Origin: Cellulomonas endophytica
Lineage (GTDB): Bacteria > Actinomycetota > Actinomycetes > Actinomycetales > Cellulomonadaceae
Reading direction: 5' to 3'
DNA: 59,141 nt
Assembly: GCF_004123805.1 (NCBI RefSeq)
Contig: NZ_RWJX01000023.1
Location: 1 to 59,141, forward strand
The stretch's first letter is position 1, and each line of letters starts with the position of its first letter. Below the pieces are notes generated by a model that worked only from the letters and a program-made list of their open reading frames with translations, did not search any database and was not told the DNA's origin. Below are positions 29,605 through 36,725 of the stretch, one piece after another. The translations under genes and the position numbers were made by a program.

Positions 29605-30248
29605 CGGTCCACCCGCTGGGCCGGTCGGGGGCGGCGCCACGGCGGCTCGTCGTGGTCTCGGCCGGGATCTCGCAGCCGTCGTCGACGCGGCTGCTGGCCG
29701 ACCGGCTCGCCGAGGCGACGGTCGCGGGCCTGACGGCCCGTGGCCTCACCTGCGAGGTGACGGTCGTCGAGGTCCGCGACCTCGCGCACGACGTGGTGAA
29801 CCACCTGCTCACGGGCTTCCCGTCGCAGGCCCTGTCCGCCTCGCTCGACGCGGTGACGAACGCGGACGGCGTCGTCGCGGTCACGCCGATCTTCGCGGCG
29901 TCCGCCTCGGGCCTGTTCACGTCCTTCGTGGACGTGATCGACAAGGACGCGCTCGTCGGCACGCCCGTGCTGCTCGGCGCCACGGGCGGCACGTCGCGGC
30001 ACTCCCTGGCGGTGGAGCACGGGGTGCGCCCCCTGTTCACCTACCTGCGGGCGCACGTGGAGTCGACCGCGGTCTTCGCCGCCACCGACGACTGGGGCGG
30101 CACGGGCGACGAGGTGAAGCCGCTGCCCGCCCGCATCCGCCGGGCCGGCGACGAGCTCGCGGCGACGATGGCCGGGCGGGCGCCGGCGCTCCCGGCCGAC
30201 CCGTTCGGCGACGTCCCCTCGTTCGAGACGCTGCTCGGGAACGGCTAG
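29601..30248 (+). CDS. NADPH-dependent FMN reductase (CE1759-like)
   Basis: 215-residue flavodoxin-like reductase supplying FMNH2 to the preceding monooxygenase. GTG 29601 overlaps its TGA (GTGA). Seen: LVVVSAGISQPSSTRLLADRL (the flavin-phosphate loop), TPIFAASASGLFTSFVDVID (family block) and GATGGTSRHSLAVEHG. The two-gene unit matches the 'LLM duo' arrangement known in Corynebacterium and related genera. Cytosolic, no membrane segment. Confidence 0.9.
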   Translation: MTVHPLGRSGAAPRRLVVVSAGISQPSSTRLLADRLAEATVAGLTARGLTCEVTVVEVRDLAHDVVNHLLTGFPSQALSASLDAVTNADGVVAVTPIFAASASGLFTSFVDVIDKDALVGTPVLLGATGGTSRHSLAVEHGVRPLFTYLRAHVESTAVFAATDDWGGTGDEVKPLPARIRRAGDELAATMAGRAPALPADPFGDVPSFETLLGNG

Positions 30249-30257
30249 GGCGCCACG

Positions 30258-30593
30258 GTGTCCGAGGGGGCGGCGGAGCGGCTGGACGCGCTCGAGCGGG
30301 AGCTGCTCGCGCGCGCCGACCGCGCCCACCGCGACCTCGAGGAGATCCGGCGCGCCCGCACCGCGACCACCGCGGACGACGAGCACGACCCCGAGGGCTC
30401 GACGCTGTCCGACGACTGGTCCCGGACGGCGGGCCTGCGCGACGCCGCCCGCGCGGGGCTGGCCGAGGTCGCCGCCGCCCGGCTCCGGCTGGCCGACGGC
30501 ACGTACGGCACCTGCACGCGGTGCGGCGGCCCTGTCGGCGAGGGGCGCCTGGCGGTGCGGCCGGCCGCCGCCCGCTGCGTCTCCTGCGCCTGA
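30258..30593 (+). CDS. TraR/DksA-type C4 zinc-finger protein
   Basis: 111 residues from GTG 30258, ten nt after the FMN reductase stop. A long N-terminal helical hairpin (RLDALERELLARADRAHRDLEEIRRA) is followed by the C-terminal zinc finger CTRCGGPV..RCVSCA, where all four Cys are present. The fold resembles DksA/TraR/YbiI proteins that enter the RNA polymerase secondary channel. The usual DxxxD of DksA at the coiled-coil tip is not clearly matched, so an RNA polymerase role is uncertain. Confidence 0.82.
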   Translation: MSEGAAERLDALERELLARADRAHRDLEEIRRARTATTADDEHDPEGSTLSDDWSRTAGLRDAARAGLAEVAAARLRLADGTYGTCTRCGGPVGEGRLAVRPAAARCVSCA

Positions 30594-30605
30594 CACCGGC
30601 CGGGG

Positions 30606-30662
30606 CCGGACGGACCGGGCAGAGCCGGGCGGTCCGGGCAGAGCCGGACGGAGCGGGCAGAT
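30606..30662. repeat. Three 19-nt tandem repeats
   Basis: Units at 30606, 30625 and 30644: CCGGACGGACCGGGCAGAG, CCGGGCGGTCCGGGCAGAG and CCGGACGGAGCGGGCAGAT. They lie in the 186-nt gap before the next gene. No other feature is evident beyond a possible promoter near 30730-30760. Confidence 0.65.
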
Positions 30663-30779
30663 CGGCGTCGCACGGGCCTGCCGACGACCGATCCGGTGGC
30701 GGTATGCCGTCGGACCCCTCCATTCCGTGGGCGGGGACCGCTACCGTGGCGCGCACGCAGCGACGGAGGGGGGACGGCC

Positions 30780-31229
30780 ATGGGCGACGGCGCCGCCGCC
30801 GGCCTCACCGACGGCACCGGGGCCGACCACGCCTGGGCGCCGGCGGCCTTCCCGCGCCCGGACCTGCAGGGCGTCGGGCTCGTCGCCCGCGTCCACGCCG
30901 GCGCGGGCGCCGGCACCGTCGGCTGGCTCGTCCGGCAGCGCCACGCCCTCGCCTGGTTCGGTGTGGCCGCACCCGGGGAGCCGGGTCACACCGTGCACGG
31001 CTTCGTCGTCGACGCCCTGCGCGCCGGGGCGCGCCAGGCCCGGCCGGCCGGGGAGCAGTGGCTCTACCTGCTGCGGCTCGTCCCGCACGACCTCCCGGAG
31101 GAGCGGGCGCTGCCCGGCCTGCTCGACGAGGTCGGCGCCGCCCGCGCGCGGCGCACGGCCGGGGCGCCGTCGCGCGGCCCCGGGGTGCCGCGCCCGCCGC
31201 TGCCCCGGAGGGCACCCGGGACGCGCTGA
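30780..31229 (+). CDS. Hypothetical protein
   Basis: 149 residues from ATG 30780, which follows GGAGGGGGGACGG. The body contains HAWAPAAFPRPDLQGVGL, VRQRHALAWFGVAAPGEPG and QWLYLLRLVPHDLPEERALPGLL, then a basic Pro/Arg-rich tail. It looks like a small mixed alpha/beta soluble protein. Codon bias matches the neighbours, so it is probably real. No family is recognised. Confidence 0.65.
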   Translation: MGDGAAAGLTDGTGADHAWAPAAFPRPDLQGVGLVARVHAGAGAGTVGWLVRQRHALAWFGVAAPGEPGHTVHGFVVDALRAGARQARPAGEQWLYLLRLVPHDLPEERALPGLLDEVGAARARRTAGAPSRGPGVPRPPLPRRAPGTR

Positions 31230-31241
31230 CGCGCCCGTCGC

Positions 31242-32039
31242 TCAGAGCGCCGTGGCACCCGAGCCCGCGAGCGCGACCTCGACCGCGAGGGCCCGGTGGT
31301 CCGACAGGCCGAGGTCGAGGGACTCCCCCGGCGTCACGGCGTGCACGGGCCCCCCGGCGAGCACGTGGTCGAGCTGGCGCACGGGCTCGACCAGGGGGTA
31401 CGTCGGGGCCGTCACGAGCGGACGCAGGCCGCTGACCCGCGCGGGCGTCGCGCCCGCCATGTTGAGGTCCCCCATGACCAGGTGCGGTCCCGGCATCCGG
31501 GCCGTGTCGGCGACGAGGCGCAGCAGCTGCCGCACGTGCCAGCCCGGCACGAACGTCAGGTGCGTGCACACGGCCGTGAGCGGCCCGTCGGGCGTCTCGA
31601 CGACCGCGGCCACCGCCGACCGCGGCTCGTCGCGCACGAGCACCGGCCAGCGCCGGCCGGGGAACACCACGGGCGTCCGCCGGCTGAGGGCCGGCAGCGT
31701 GAGCACCCGCCACTCGCGCACGGGCCAGCGGCTCAGCAGCGCGATCCCGTAGGCGGCGCCGTCGGGCTGCTCGTCGCCGGACGCGGCCACCCACAGGCCC
31801 GGCTCGCCGGACAGCGTCGCGACGAACCGGTGGTGCGGGGCGCCCATGGCCTCGGCGGCGATCGTCGTGAGGTCGGCCCCGAACGAGCGCTCCTGCCCGC
31901 GGTCGACCTCCTGCAGCGCCAGGACGTCCGCGTCGAGGCGGGCGACGGCGCCGGCGAACCGGTCGAGGTCCACCCGGTCGTCGGACAGGGAACGGCCGTG
32001 GAGGATGTTGAACGTCGCCACCCGCACGCGGCCGATCAT
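31242..32039 (-). CDS. Endonuclease/exonuclease/phosphatase (EEP) family protein
   Basis: 265 residues from ATG 32039. EEP-fold metal-dependent phosphodiesterase or phosphatase with the standard motifs: VATFNILHGR (Asn), LALQEVDRG (catalytic Glu), THLTFVPG, HLVMGDLNM (GDxN) and the C-terminal LSDHRALAVEV (SDH). No signal peptide is visible, so a cytosolic enzyme is likely. EEP proteins cleave nucleic acids, inositol phosphates or sphingomyelin, and substrate cannot be chosen from sequence. It is divergent from the next gene, with 45 nt between starts. Confidence 0.87.
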   Translation of the reverse strand: MIGRVRVATFNILHGRSLSDDRVDLDRFAGAVARLDADVLALQEVDRGQERSFGADLTTIAAEAMGAPHHRFVATLSGEPGLWVAASGDEQPDGAAYGIALLSRWPVREWRVLTLPALSRRTPVVFPGRRWPVLVRDEPRSAVAAVVETPDGPLTAVCTHLTFVPGWHVRQLLRLVADTARMPGPHLVMGDLNMAGATPARVSGLRPLVTAPTYPLVEPVRQLDHVLAGGPVHAVTPGESLDLGLSDHRALAVEVALAGSGATAL

Positions 32040-32084
32040 CCCCTCCGCGCTGCGGGCCCGCGCGGCGAGGTGTACCCATGCAGC

Positions 32085-32732
32085 ATGACGACGGACGACC
32101 AGGGGGACTGGACCGCCCTGCAGGACGGCCTGCGCCGGGCCGCGGTGGCGCTCACCGACGCCGAGGTGCCGTTCGCCCTCGTCGGGGGCTACGCGGCGTG
32201 GGCGCGCGGCGCCCCCGAGCCCAGCCACGACGCCGACCTCGCCATCGCGGAGGAGGACGTGGAGCGCGCGAAGAGGGCGCTGGACGCGGCCGGCCTCGAC
32301 GTGCAGCAGCCCGCCGAGAACTGGCTCTTCAAGGCCTTCCACGCGGGCGAGCTCGTCGACGTCATCTACCGCATGGTGGGCGAACCCGTGACGCACGAGC
32401 TGCTGTCCACCGCCGAGGAGCTCGAGGTCCTCGCCATCCGGATGCCCGTGCTCCCCGCCACGGAGGTGCTGTCCTCGAAGCTGCGGGTGCTCGGGGAGCA
32501 CTACTGCGACTTCACGTGGACGCTGCCGATGGCGCGGGCGCTGCGCGAGCAGATCGACTGGGAGCGGCTGCGGCGCGAGACCCTCGACCGGCCCTACGCG
32601 CGCGCCTTCCTCTTCCTCTGCGACGAGCTGGGCCTCACGGCGACCGCCGCGGTGCCCTCGGCCGTCCGCGTGGGGTCGGGCCGGTTCCCCGACGAGGGCG
32701 ACCCCGCCGAGCCCGCCGACCACGCCCGCTGA
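32085..32732 (+). CDS. Nucleotidyltransferase-fold protein
   Basis: 215 residues from ATG 32085, behind GAGGTG. The nucleotidyltransferase core is visible as PFALVGGYAAWARGAPEPSH followed by DADLAI, the G-G...D-x-D pattern of the fold. FLFLCDELGLT and ALREQIDWERLRRETLDRP lie in a helical C-terminal part. Related proteins include the AbiEii-type toxin superfamily, but no antitoxin-like gene is adjacent (the neighbours are an EEP enzyme and a small hypothetical), so I do not call it a toxin. Function unknown. Confidence 0.75.
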   Translation: MTTDDQGDWTALQDGLRRAAVALTDAEVPFALVGGYAAWARGAPEPSHDADLAIAEEDVERAKRALDAAGLDVQQPAENWLFKAFHAGELVDVIYRMVGEPVTHELLSTAEELEVLAIRMPVLPATEVLSSKLRVLGEHYCDFTWTLPMARALREQIDWERLRRETLDRPYARAFLFLCDELGLTATAAVPSAVRVGSGRFPDEGDPAEPADHAR

Positions 32733-32781
32733 GCCGGCCGGCCCCGGTCAGGACGTCCGGCCGGTCACCACGACCGGCCGG

Positions 32782-33147
32782 TCACCACGTCCAGCCGCGC
32801 GCGGCGAGGTCCAGCTCCGCGGTGGTGCGGTCCGGCGGGGGTGCGGGGGCGGGCAGGGCCGCGCCGGCGCCAGCCAGGCGCCAGGCGTCGACGAGCACGG
32901 CGTCGTAGGCGGCCTCCACCGCCATGAGCCGGCGCGCCCGCGCCCAGATGTGCGGGTCCGCCTCGAGCGCGCGCACCTGGGCCGCCAGCCGCTCGAGCCG
33001 GACCTGCAGCGCGAGGGTCTCGAACGGGTCCGGCCCGCGGTCCCGCTCGGCCCGGTGGAACAGCGGGCCGCGGCGCGCCCCGTCCGCGGCCCCGGCGCCG
33101 GACAGGGCCCGGGCGAGAGCGGCGAGGGGGGCGTTCCAGACGACCAT
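32782..33147 (-). CDS. Conserved hypothetical actinobacterial protein
   Basis: 121 residues from ATG 33147. A helical stretch PFETLALQVRLERLAAQVRALE is followed by PHIWARARRLMAVEAAYDAVLVDAWRLAGA and a short acidic, Trp-containing end (ELDLAARGWTW). It is soluble, without catalytic motif. An 18-nt-period direct repeat (CGGCCGGTCACCACG twice) overlaps its 3' end at about 32757-32790. It lies downstream of the surface protein gene but is separated from it by a terminator. Confidence 0.6.
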   Translation of the reverse strand: MVVWNAPLAALARALSGAGAADGARRGPLFHRAERDRGPDPFETLALQVRLERLAAQVRALEADPHIWARARRLMAVEAAYDAVLVDAWRLAGAGAALPAPAPPPDRTTAELDLAARGWTW

Positions 33148-33208
33148 GGCGCGTCCTCGGTGGGGGGCGGCGCACCGCACGTCGCCGTGGCCCCCACGCT
33201 AGCCGCGG

Positions 33209-33240
33209 GCCCGCCCGCACCACCATCGGTGCGGGCGGGC
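33209..33240 (-). terminator. Terminator hairpin after the surface protein gene
   Basis: GCCCGCCCGCACC (33209-33221) pairs perfectly with GGTGCGGGCGGGC (33228-33240) around a 6-nt loop. It lies 36 nt downstream of the surface protein stop on the minus strand. There is no U-tract. Confidence 0.75.
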
Positions 33241-33275
33241 GTGAGCAGACGTGCAGGGAAGGGACCGTCGAGGCG

Positions 33276-35036
33276 TCAGGTCCGCCGCGGTGCCCGGCGC
33301 GCGAGCACGACGAGGGCCAGGCCGCCCAGCACGAGGACCCCGCCGAGCACGAGGACCTCGCCGGTGCGGGCGCCCGTCGCCGCGAGGGCGGCGCGCGCCG
33401 CCACCGGCACGACCTGGAGCACGCCCACGGAGGGCGTCGTCGTCCCCACCACGGGCGGCACGGGCGATGCGGGCGCCGCGGGCGCCGTCGGGGTCAGCAC
33501 CAGCGGGACGGCGGCGCCGTCGCCCTCCCCGACCGCGAAGTCGGCGGTCGTCGCCGTCCCCGTCTCCAGCGACCACAGCCCGGCCGGGACACCGACGACG
33601 ACGAGGCGCCCGTCGCGGACCTGCACGGGCAGCAGCACGTCGTCGCCGGTGCGCAGGACGTCGTCCACCCCCGCCCAGCGCACGACGGCGTCCTCGGTGA
33701 CGGGGGTGCCGTCGGGCGCCGTGACGTCGAGCAGGAGCTGGGCGCCCCCGACGAGGCCGACGTCGGCCCGGCCGGCCCCGGCCTCCGGGACGGTGACGTC
33801 GGTGGCGGCGTCCCGGTCACCGTCCTCGTCGAAGGTGACGGCCAGGACCGTGGGCCGGGCGACGACGACGCGGTAGGTGGCCGCGTCGACGCCCGTGAAG
33901 GCGTAGCTGCCGCCGGTCCCGGTGGTCCGCGTGGCCACGACCGTGCCCGCCACGTCGGCGAGGACGGCGAACCGGCCCGCGCCGCCCCGGCCCGTCAGCG
34001 TGTCGGCCGTGACGGGGACCGCCCGGACGAGGTCGACGCGGACCCCGGGGACGCCGACCTCGGCGGCCGACCGGCGCGCGTCCCCGTCGAGGTCGAGCCA
34101 GACGACCCCGTCGATGCGCTGCACCGGCGACGCCGTGGGCGCCGGCGTCCCGGTCGGGGAGGGCGTCTGCGACGGCTCCGGCGACGGCGTGAGGGACGGC
34201 TCCGGCGAGGGCTCCGACGACGGGCTCGCCGACGGCTCCGGCGAGGGCTCCGACGACGGGCTCGCCGACGGCTCCGGCGACGGCGTGACCGACGGCTCCG
34301 GCGACGGCGCGACGGACGGCTCGGGCGACGGGCTCGGCGACGGGGTCGTGGTCGCGCTCGGGCTCGGGCTCGCCGTGGGCGTCGGGGTGCTCGTCGCCTC
34401 CGGGTGGACGGGGACGCCCGGCGGCGTCCCGGCCGGCTCCCCGGCGACGGGGTACCGCGGGTCGTAGACGATCTGGCTCGTGCTCGTCGGGAGCGAGGTG
34501 TCCCCCTCCGCCCCCATGTGCGTGAGGTCGGCGAGGATGTCGGCGGCCGGGACGCCGGCGCGCAGCTCGACGTTGACGAACTCCTGCACCCCCATGCCGC
34601 GGCAGGCGGCGCCGTACCCCGCGACGACGGAGGCGAGGTCGGTCCCGCCGACGGGCCAGTTCGTCCCCGTCGTGCGGCTCCCGCCGCTGCCGACGGGCGG
34701 GATGACGTCGCCCCACACCTTCTCGTCCGGCGCGTAGGCCCGGTGGGGGTCGAACACGGGCCCGGCGTGCCGGGTGTGGTCCCCCGCGCCGCCCGTGCCG
34801 TTCACGGAGTTCTGGGAGACCGTGATCCGCCGGTAGGGGTTCGTGACCGAGTGCGTGCGGTGGCAGATCGTCACCTTGTCCACGGCGGCCTCGGCCACGT
34901 CGACGGCCACGACGAGCGGTGCCAGCGCGAGGGCGGCGACGCCGGCCGCGAGGAGCGCCCGGCGGGCGCCGCGCGAGGGCGTGCCGCCGGTCGCCGACGG
35001 GGCGGGCCGGTCGTGCGGGGGGCGGGCGGCGTCCAT
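33276..35036 (-). CDS. LAATG-anchored surface protein with Pro/Ser repeats and SdrD-B-like domain
   Basis: 586 residues from ATG 35036, behind GAGGA. A hydrophobic secretion segment lies at about 28-50. Next is a domain opening DKVTICHRTHSVTNPYRRITV, a 'CHxT' module seen in secreted actinobacterial proteins. About residues 235-310 are a Ser-Pro-Glu-rich spacer of repeated SPEPS units, whose DNA is a tandem repeat. An SdrD-B-like Ig domain follows (IDGVVWLDLDGDARRSAAE). The C-terminus is a sortase signal, LAATG (~551), a TM helix and ARRAPRRT. LAxTG suits class E sortase. It is probably a cell-wall-linked adhesin-like protein; ligand unknown. Confidence 0.88.
   Translation of the reverse strand: MDAARPPHDRPAPSATGGTPSRGARRALLAAGVAALALAPLVVAVDVAEAAVDKVTICHRTHSVTNPYRRITVSQNSVNGTGGAGDHTRHAGPVFDPHRAYAPDEKVWGDVIPPVGSGGSRTTGTNWPVGGTDLASVVAGYGAACRGMGVQEFVNVELRAGVPAADILADLTHMGAEGDTSLPTSTSQIVYDPRYPVAGEPAGTPPGVPVHPEATSTPTPTASPSPSATTTPSPSPSPEPSVAPSPEPSVTPSPEPSASPSSEPSPEPSASPSSEPSPEPSLTPSPEPSQTPSPTGTPAPTASPVQRIDGVVWLDLDGDARRSAAEVGVPGVRVDLVRAVPVTADTLTGRGGAGRFAVLADVAGTVVATRTTGTGGSYAFTGVDAATYRVVVARPTVLAVTFDEDGDRDAATDVTVPEAGAGRADVGLVGGAQLLLDVTAPDGTPVTEDAVVRWAGVDDVLRTGDDVLLPVQVRDGRLVVVGVPAGLWSLETGTATTADFAVGEGDGAAVPLVLTPTAPAAPASPVPPVVGTTTPSVGVLQVVPVAARAALAATGARTGEVLVLGGVLVLGGLALVVLARRAPRRT
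34195..34266. repeat. 36-nt tandem repeat inside the surface protein gene
   Basis: Two perfect adjacent 36-nt copies (34195-34230 and 34231-34266) encode part of the SPEPS spacer, with related partial copies on both sides. Repeat-number variation would change spacer length in frame, since 36 is divisible by three. Confidence 0.85.
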
Positions 35037-35209
35037 GCGCGTCCTCGTCGGTCGGGCCGGCGGGTGCCGGGCGGCGGTGCGGGGTGACAGGCCCGGTCGG
35101 CACCGGGGCGGCGCACAGCCGCTCACCCTCCGATCGGCCGGGCGGGCGCCGTCCTGAGCCGCGGGGCCCGGCCGCACGGCGTGCGCGTCCCCGCGACGGC
35201 GGACCCGCC

Positions 35210-35215
35210 TACCAT
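35210..35215 (+). promoter_or_regulatory. Probable -10 element of the crcB pair
   Basis: TACCAT ends 6 nt before the GTG at 35222, so transcription would start at or next to the start codon (leaderless). No fluoride riboswitch fits in the space upstream. Confidence 0.4.
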
Positions 35216-35221
35216 CGCCGC

Positions 35222-35680
35222 GTGACAGGCGGCCGGGACGGGGTGCGCCCCGGGCACCGGGACCCCCGGGCCCTGGGGCTCGTCGCCCTCGGCGGGTCCG
35301 CCGGCGCCGCGGCCCGGTACGGCGTCGGGCTCGCGGTCGGCGCGCACGCCTGGCCCTGGGCGACGACGGTCGTGAACCTGTCGGGGGCCCTCGCCCTCGG
35401 GCTCCTCACCGGCGCGCTCGCGGCCGCCGGGGGCGCGACGCCGGCGCTACGCCGGGTGCGGCTCCTGGTGGGCACGGGGTTCCTCGGGGCGTTCACCACC
35501 TACTCGACGCTGTCCCTCGAGGTCGCGGAGAGGCTGCGGGCCGGGTCCGCCGGGACCGCCGTGGGCTACGCGCTCGCCTCGCTGGTGGTCGGCCTCCTGG
35601 CCTCGCTGCTCGGGCTGCGCGGCGGGGCGCTCCTCGTCGGGCGGTGGCGGCGCGCGCCCCGCGCCGGGGTCCCCCGGTGA
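35222..35680 (+). CDS. crcB1: Fluoride efflux channel FluC/CrcB, first copy
   Basis: 152-residue four-helix membrane protein that exports fluoride as a dimer. Seen: LGGSAGAAARYGVG (GG..GA..RY signature), TTVVNLSGALALGLLTG (the pore Asn) and GTGFLGAFTTYSTLSLEV (the conserved Phe/Thr/Ser track with the central Na site). Start GTG 35222, probably leaderless. The second copy overlaps by GTGA. In Gram-positives such pairs may form an antiparallel heterodimer. Confidence 0.93.
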   Translation: MTGGRDGVRPGHRDPRALGLVALGGSAGAAARYGVGLAVGAHAWPWATTVVNLSGALALGLLTGALAAAGGATPALRRVRLLVGTGFLGAFTTYSTLSLEVAERLRAGSAGTAVGYALASLVVGLLASLLGLRGGALLVGRWRRAPRAGVPR

Positions 35681-36054
35681 GCGGCGTCGTCCTCGCGCTG
35701 CTCACGGCGCTGGCCGGCGGGCTCGGGGCGGTGCTGCGCGCCCTCGTCGACGGCGCCGTCCGGGCGCGCGTCGGCGAGGACCGGCCGGTCGGGATCGTCG
35801 TCGTCAACCTCACCGGGGCGTTCGCGCTGGGGCTCGTCGGCGGGCTCGTCCTGCGGGGCGCGCCGCCGGAGCTGGGCACCGTCCTGGGCACGGGGCTGCT
35901 GGGCGGCTACACGACCTTCAGCACGGCGAGCCTGGACACCGCGCGGCTCGTGCTCGCCGGGCGCGGCGGGGCGGCCCTCGTGCACGGGGTCGGCGTGCTC
36001 GTCGTGGCGGTGGGCCTGGCGGCGGCCGGGTGGGCGCTGGGCAGCGGGGCGTGA
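35677..36054 (+). CDS. crcB2: Fluoride efflux channel FluC/CrcB, second copy
   Basis: 125 residues from GTG 35677, overlapping the TGA of the first copy. Same family blocks: LAGGLGAVLRALVDG, GIVVVNLTGAFALGLVGG and GTGLLGGYTTFSTASLDT. The basic residue in the first signature is kept, but the Tyr of RY is Ala-Leu here. Shorter than copy one, lacking its N-terminal tail and the basic C-terminal tail. Probably the partner of copy one in one channel. Confidence 0.92.
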   Translation: MSGVVLALLTALAGGLGAVLRALVDGAVRARVGEDRPVGIVVVNLTGAFALGLVGGLVLRGAPPELGTVLGTGLLGGYTTFSTASLDTARLVLAGRGGAALVHGVGVLVVAVGLAAAGWALGSGA

Positions 36055-36108
36055 GCGACGGGGTCGGGCCGGAGCCGGCGGGAGCCCGTCGTCGCCCGGC
36101 CAAGGGCC

Positions 36109-36152
36109 GGTGAGGAGCCGGTCCTGAGCCGGTCCTGAGCCGGTCCTGACGG
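36109..36152. repeat. Four 11-nt direct repeats
   Basis: Units at 36109, 36120, 36131 and 36142: GGTGAGGAGCC, GGTCCTGAGCC twice, and GGTCCTGACGG. They lie between crcB2 and the next gene, 61 nt before its ATG. The GGTCC core and 11-nt period recall the array at 14316-14370. Confidence 0.6.
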
Positions 36153-36213
36153 CGACCGCGCGCACGGCCCGTCCCGGTTGCCGCCCGCCGCGCCGCACCG
36201 TCTCATCGAGGGC

Positions 36214-36708
36214 ATGAGCGACGCGAGCACCCCGACCCCCACCCGCACCGGCACCGCCCCGGCCGAGGTCCCCGACGGGCCCGACGCCGCCCACCGCGTC
36301 CCGGACGGCGTCGACGACGCCACGGTCGCGGCCGTCGGCATGCTCACGGCGGCGCTCGAGGTCGTCGAGGAGGCCCGCGGCATGCTCTACGGCTTCCACC
36401 GCATGACGGGCCGGGCCGACAACGACCTCGTCGCCGCGCTCGACGAGCTCGAGAAGGTCGGGCAGGGCGAGCTCGCCGCCCGGATCCGCGAGGACCTCGC
36501 GGGCCGCAACGTGCTGTCCCACCGGTGGACGTTCCAGGTCGTCGAGGACTACGACGACGGGTACTGGAGCCGCTTCCGCGACTGGGAGCGCACGGTGCGC
36601 GAGAGCCTCGTGGAGGGCCGGCGCCACGTCTACGAGGCGCAGCTGAAGGAGCAGAACCGCACGCACGGGCGCCCGGGCCACGAGGCCCGGCCGGCGCCGC
36701 AGGGCTGA
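36214..36708 (+). CDS. Conserved hypothetical actinobacterial protein
   Basis: 164 residues from ATG 36214 (an earlier in-frame GTG at 36178 adds 12 residues). After a Pro/Thr-rich head come a helical core, VAAVGMLTAALEVVEEARGMLYGFHRMTG, then DLVAALDELEKVGQGELAARIREDL and TFQVVEDYDDGYWSRFRDWERTVRESLVEGRRHVYEAQLK-type helices (quoted in parts). It is a conserved, soluble, charged helical protein of actinobacteria with no known role. The repeat array upstream could be its control region. Confidence 0.75.
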   Translation: MSDASTPTPTRTGTAPAEVPDGPDAAHRVPDGVDDATVAAVGMLTAALEVVEEARGMLYGFHRMTGRADNDLVAALDELEKVGQGELAARIREDLAGRNVLSHRWTFQVVEDYDDGYWSRFRDWERTVRESLVEGRRHVYEAQLKEQNRTHGRPGHEARPAPQG

Positions 36709-36725
36709 GCGGTCCCGGCCGCGGC

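Noticed and set aside
32085..32732. Toxin-antitoxin reading of the nucleotidyltransferase-fold gene
   Set aside because: No small antitoxin-like gene is adjacent or overlapping; the fold alone is not enough.
34170..34345. Possible CRISPR-like repeat-spacer array
   Set aside because: The repeats are contiguous, in frame, and encode the SPEPS stalk of the surface protein; no spacers and no cas genes.
35160..35221. Fluoride riboswitch before the crcB pair
   Set aside because: No crcB-motif consensus is visible and the short gap plus the TACCAT position suggests a leaderless mRNA.
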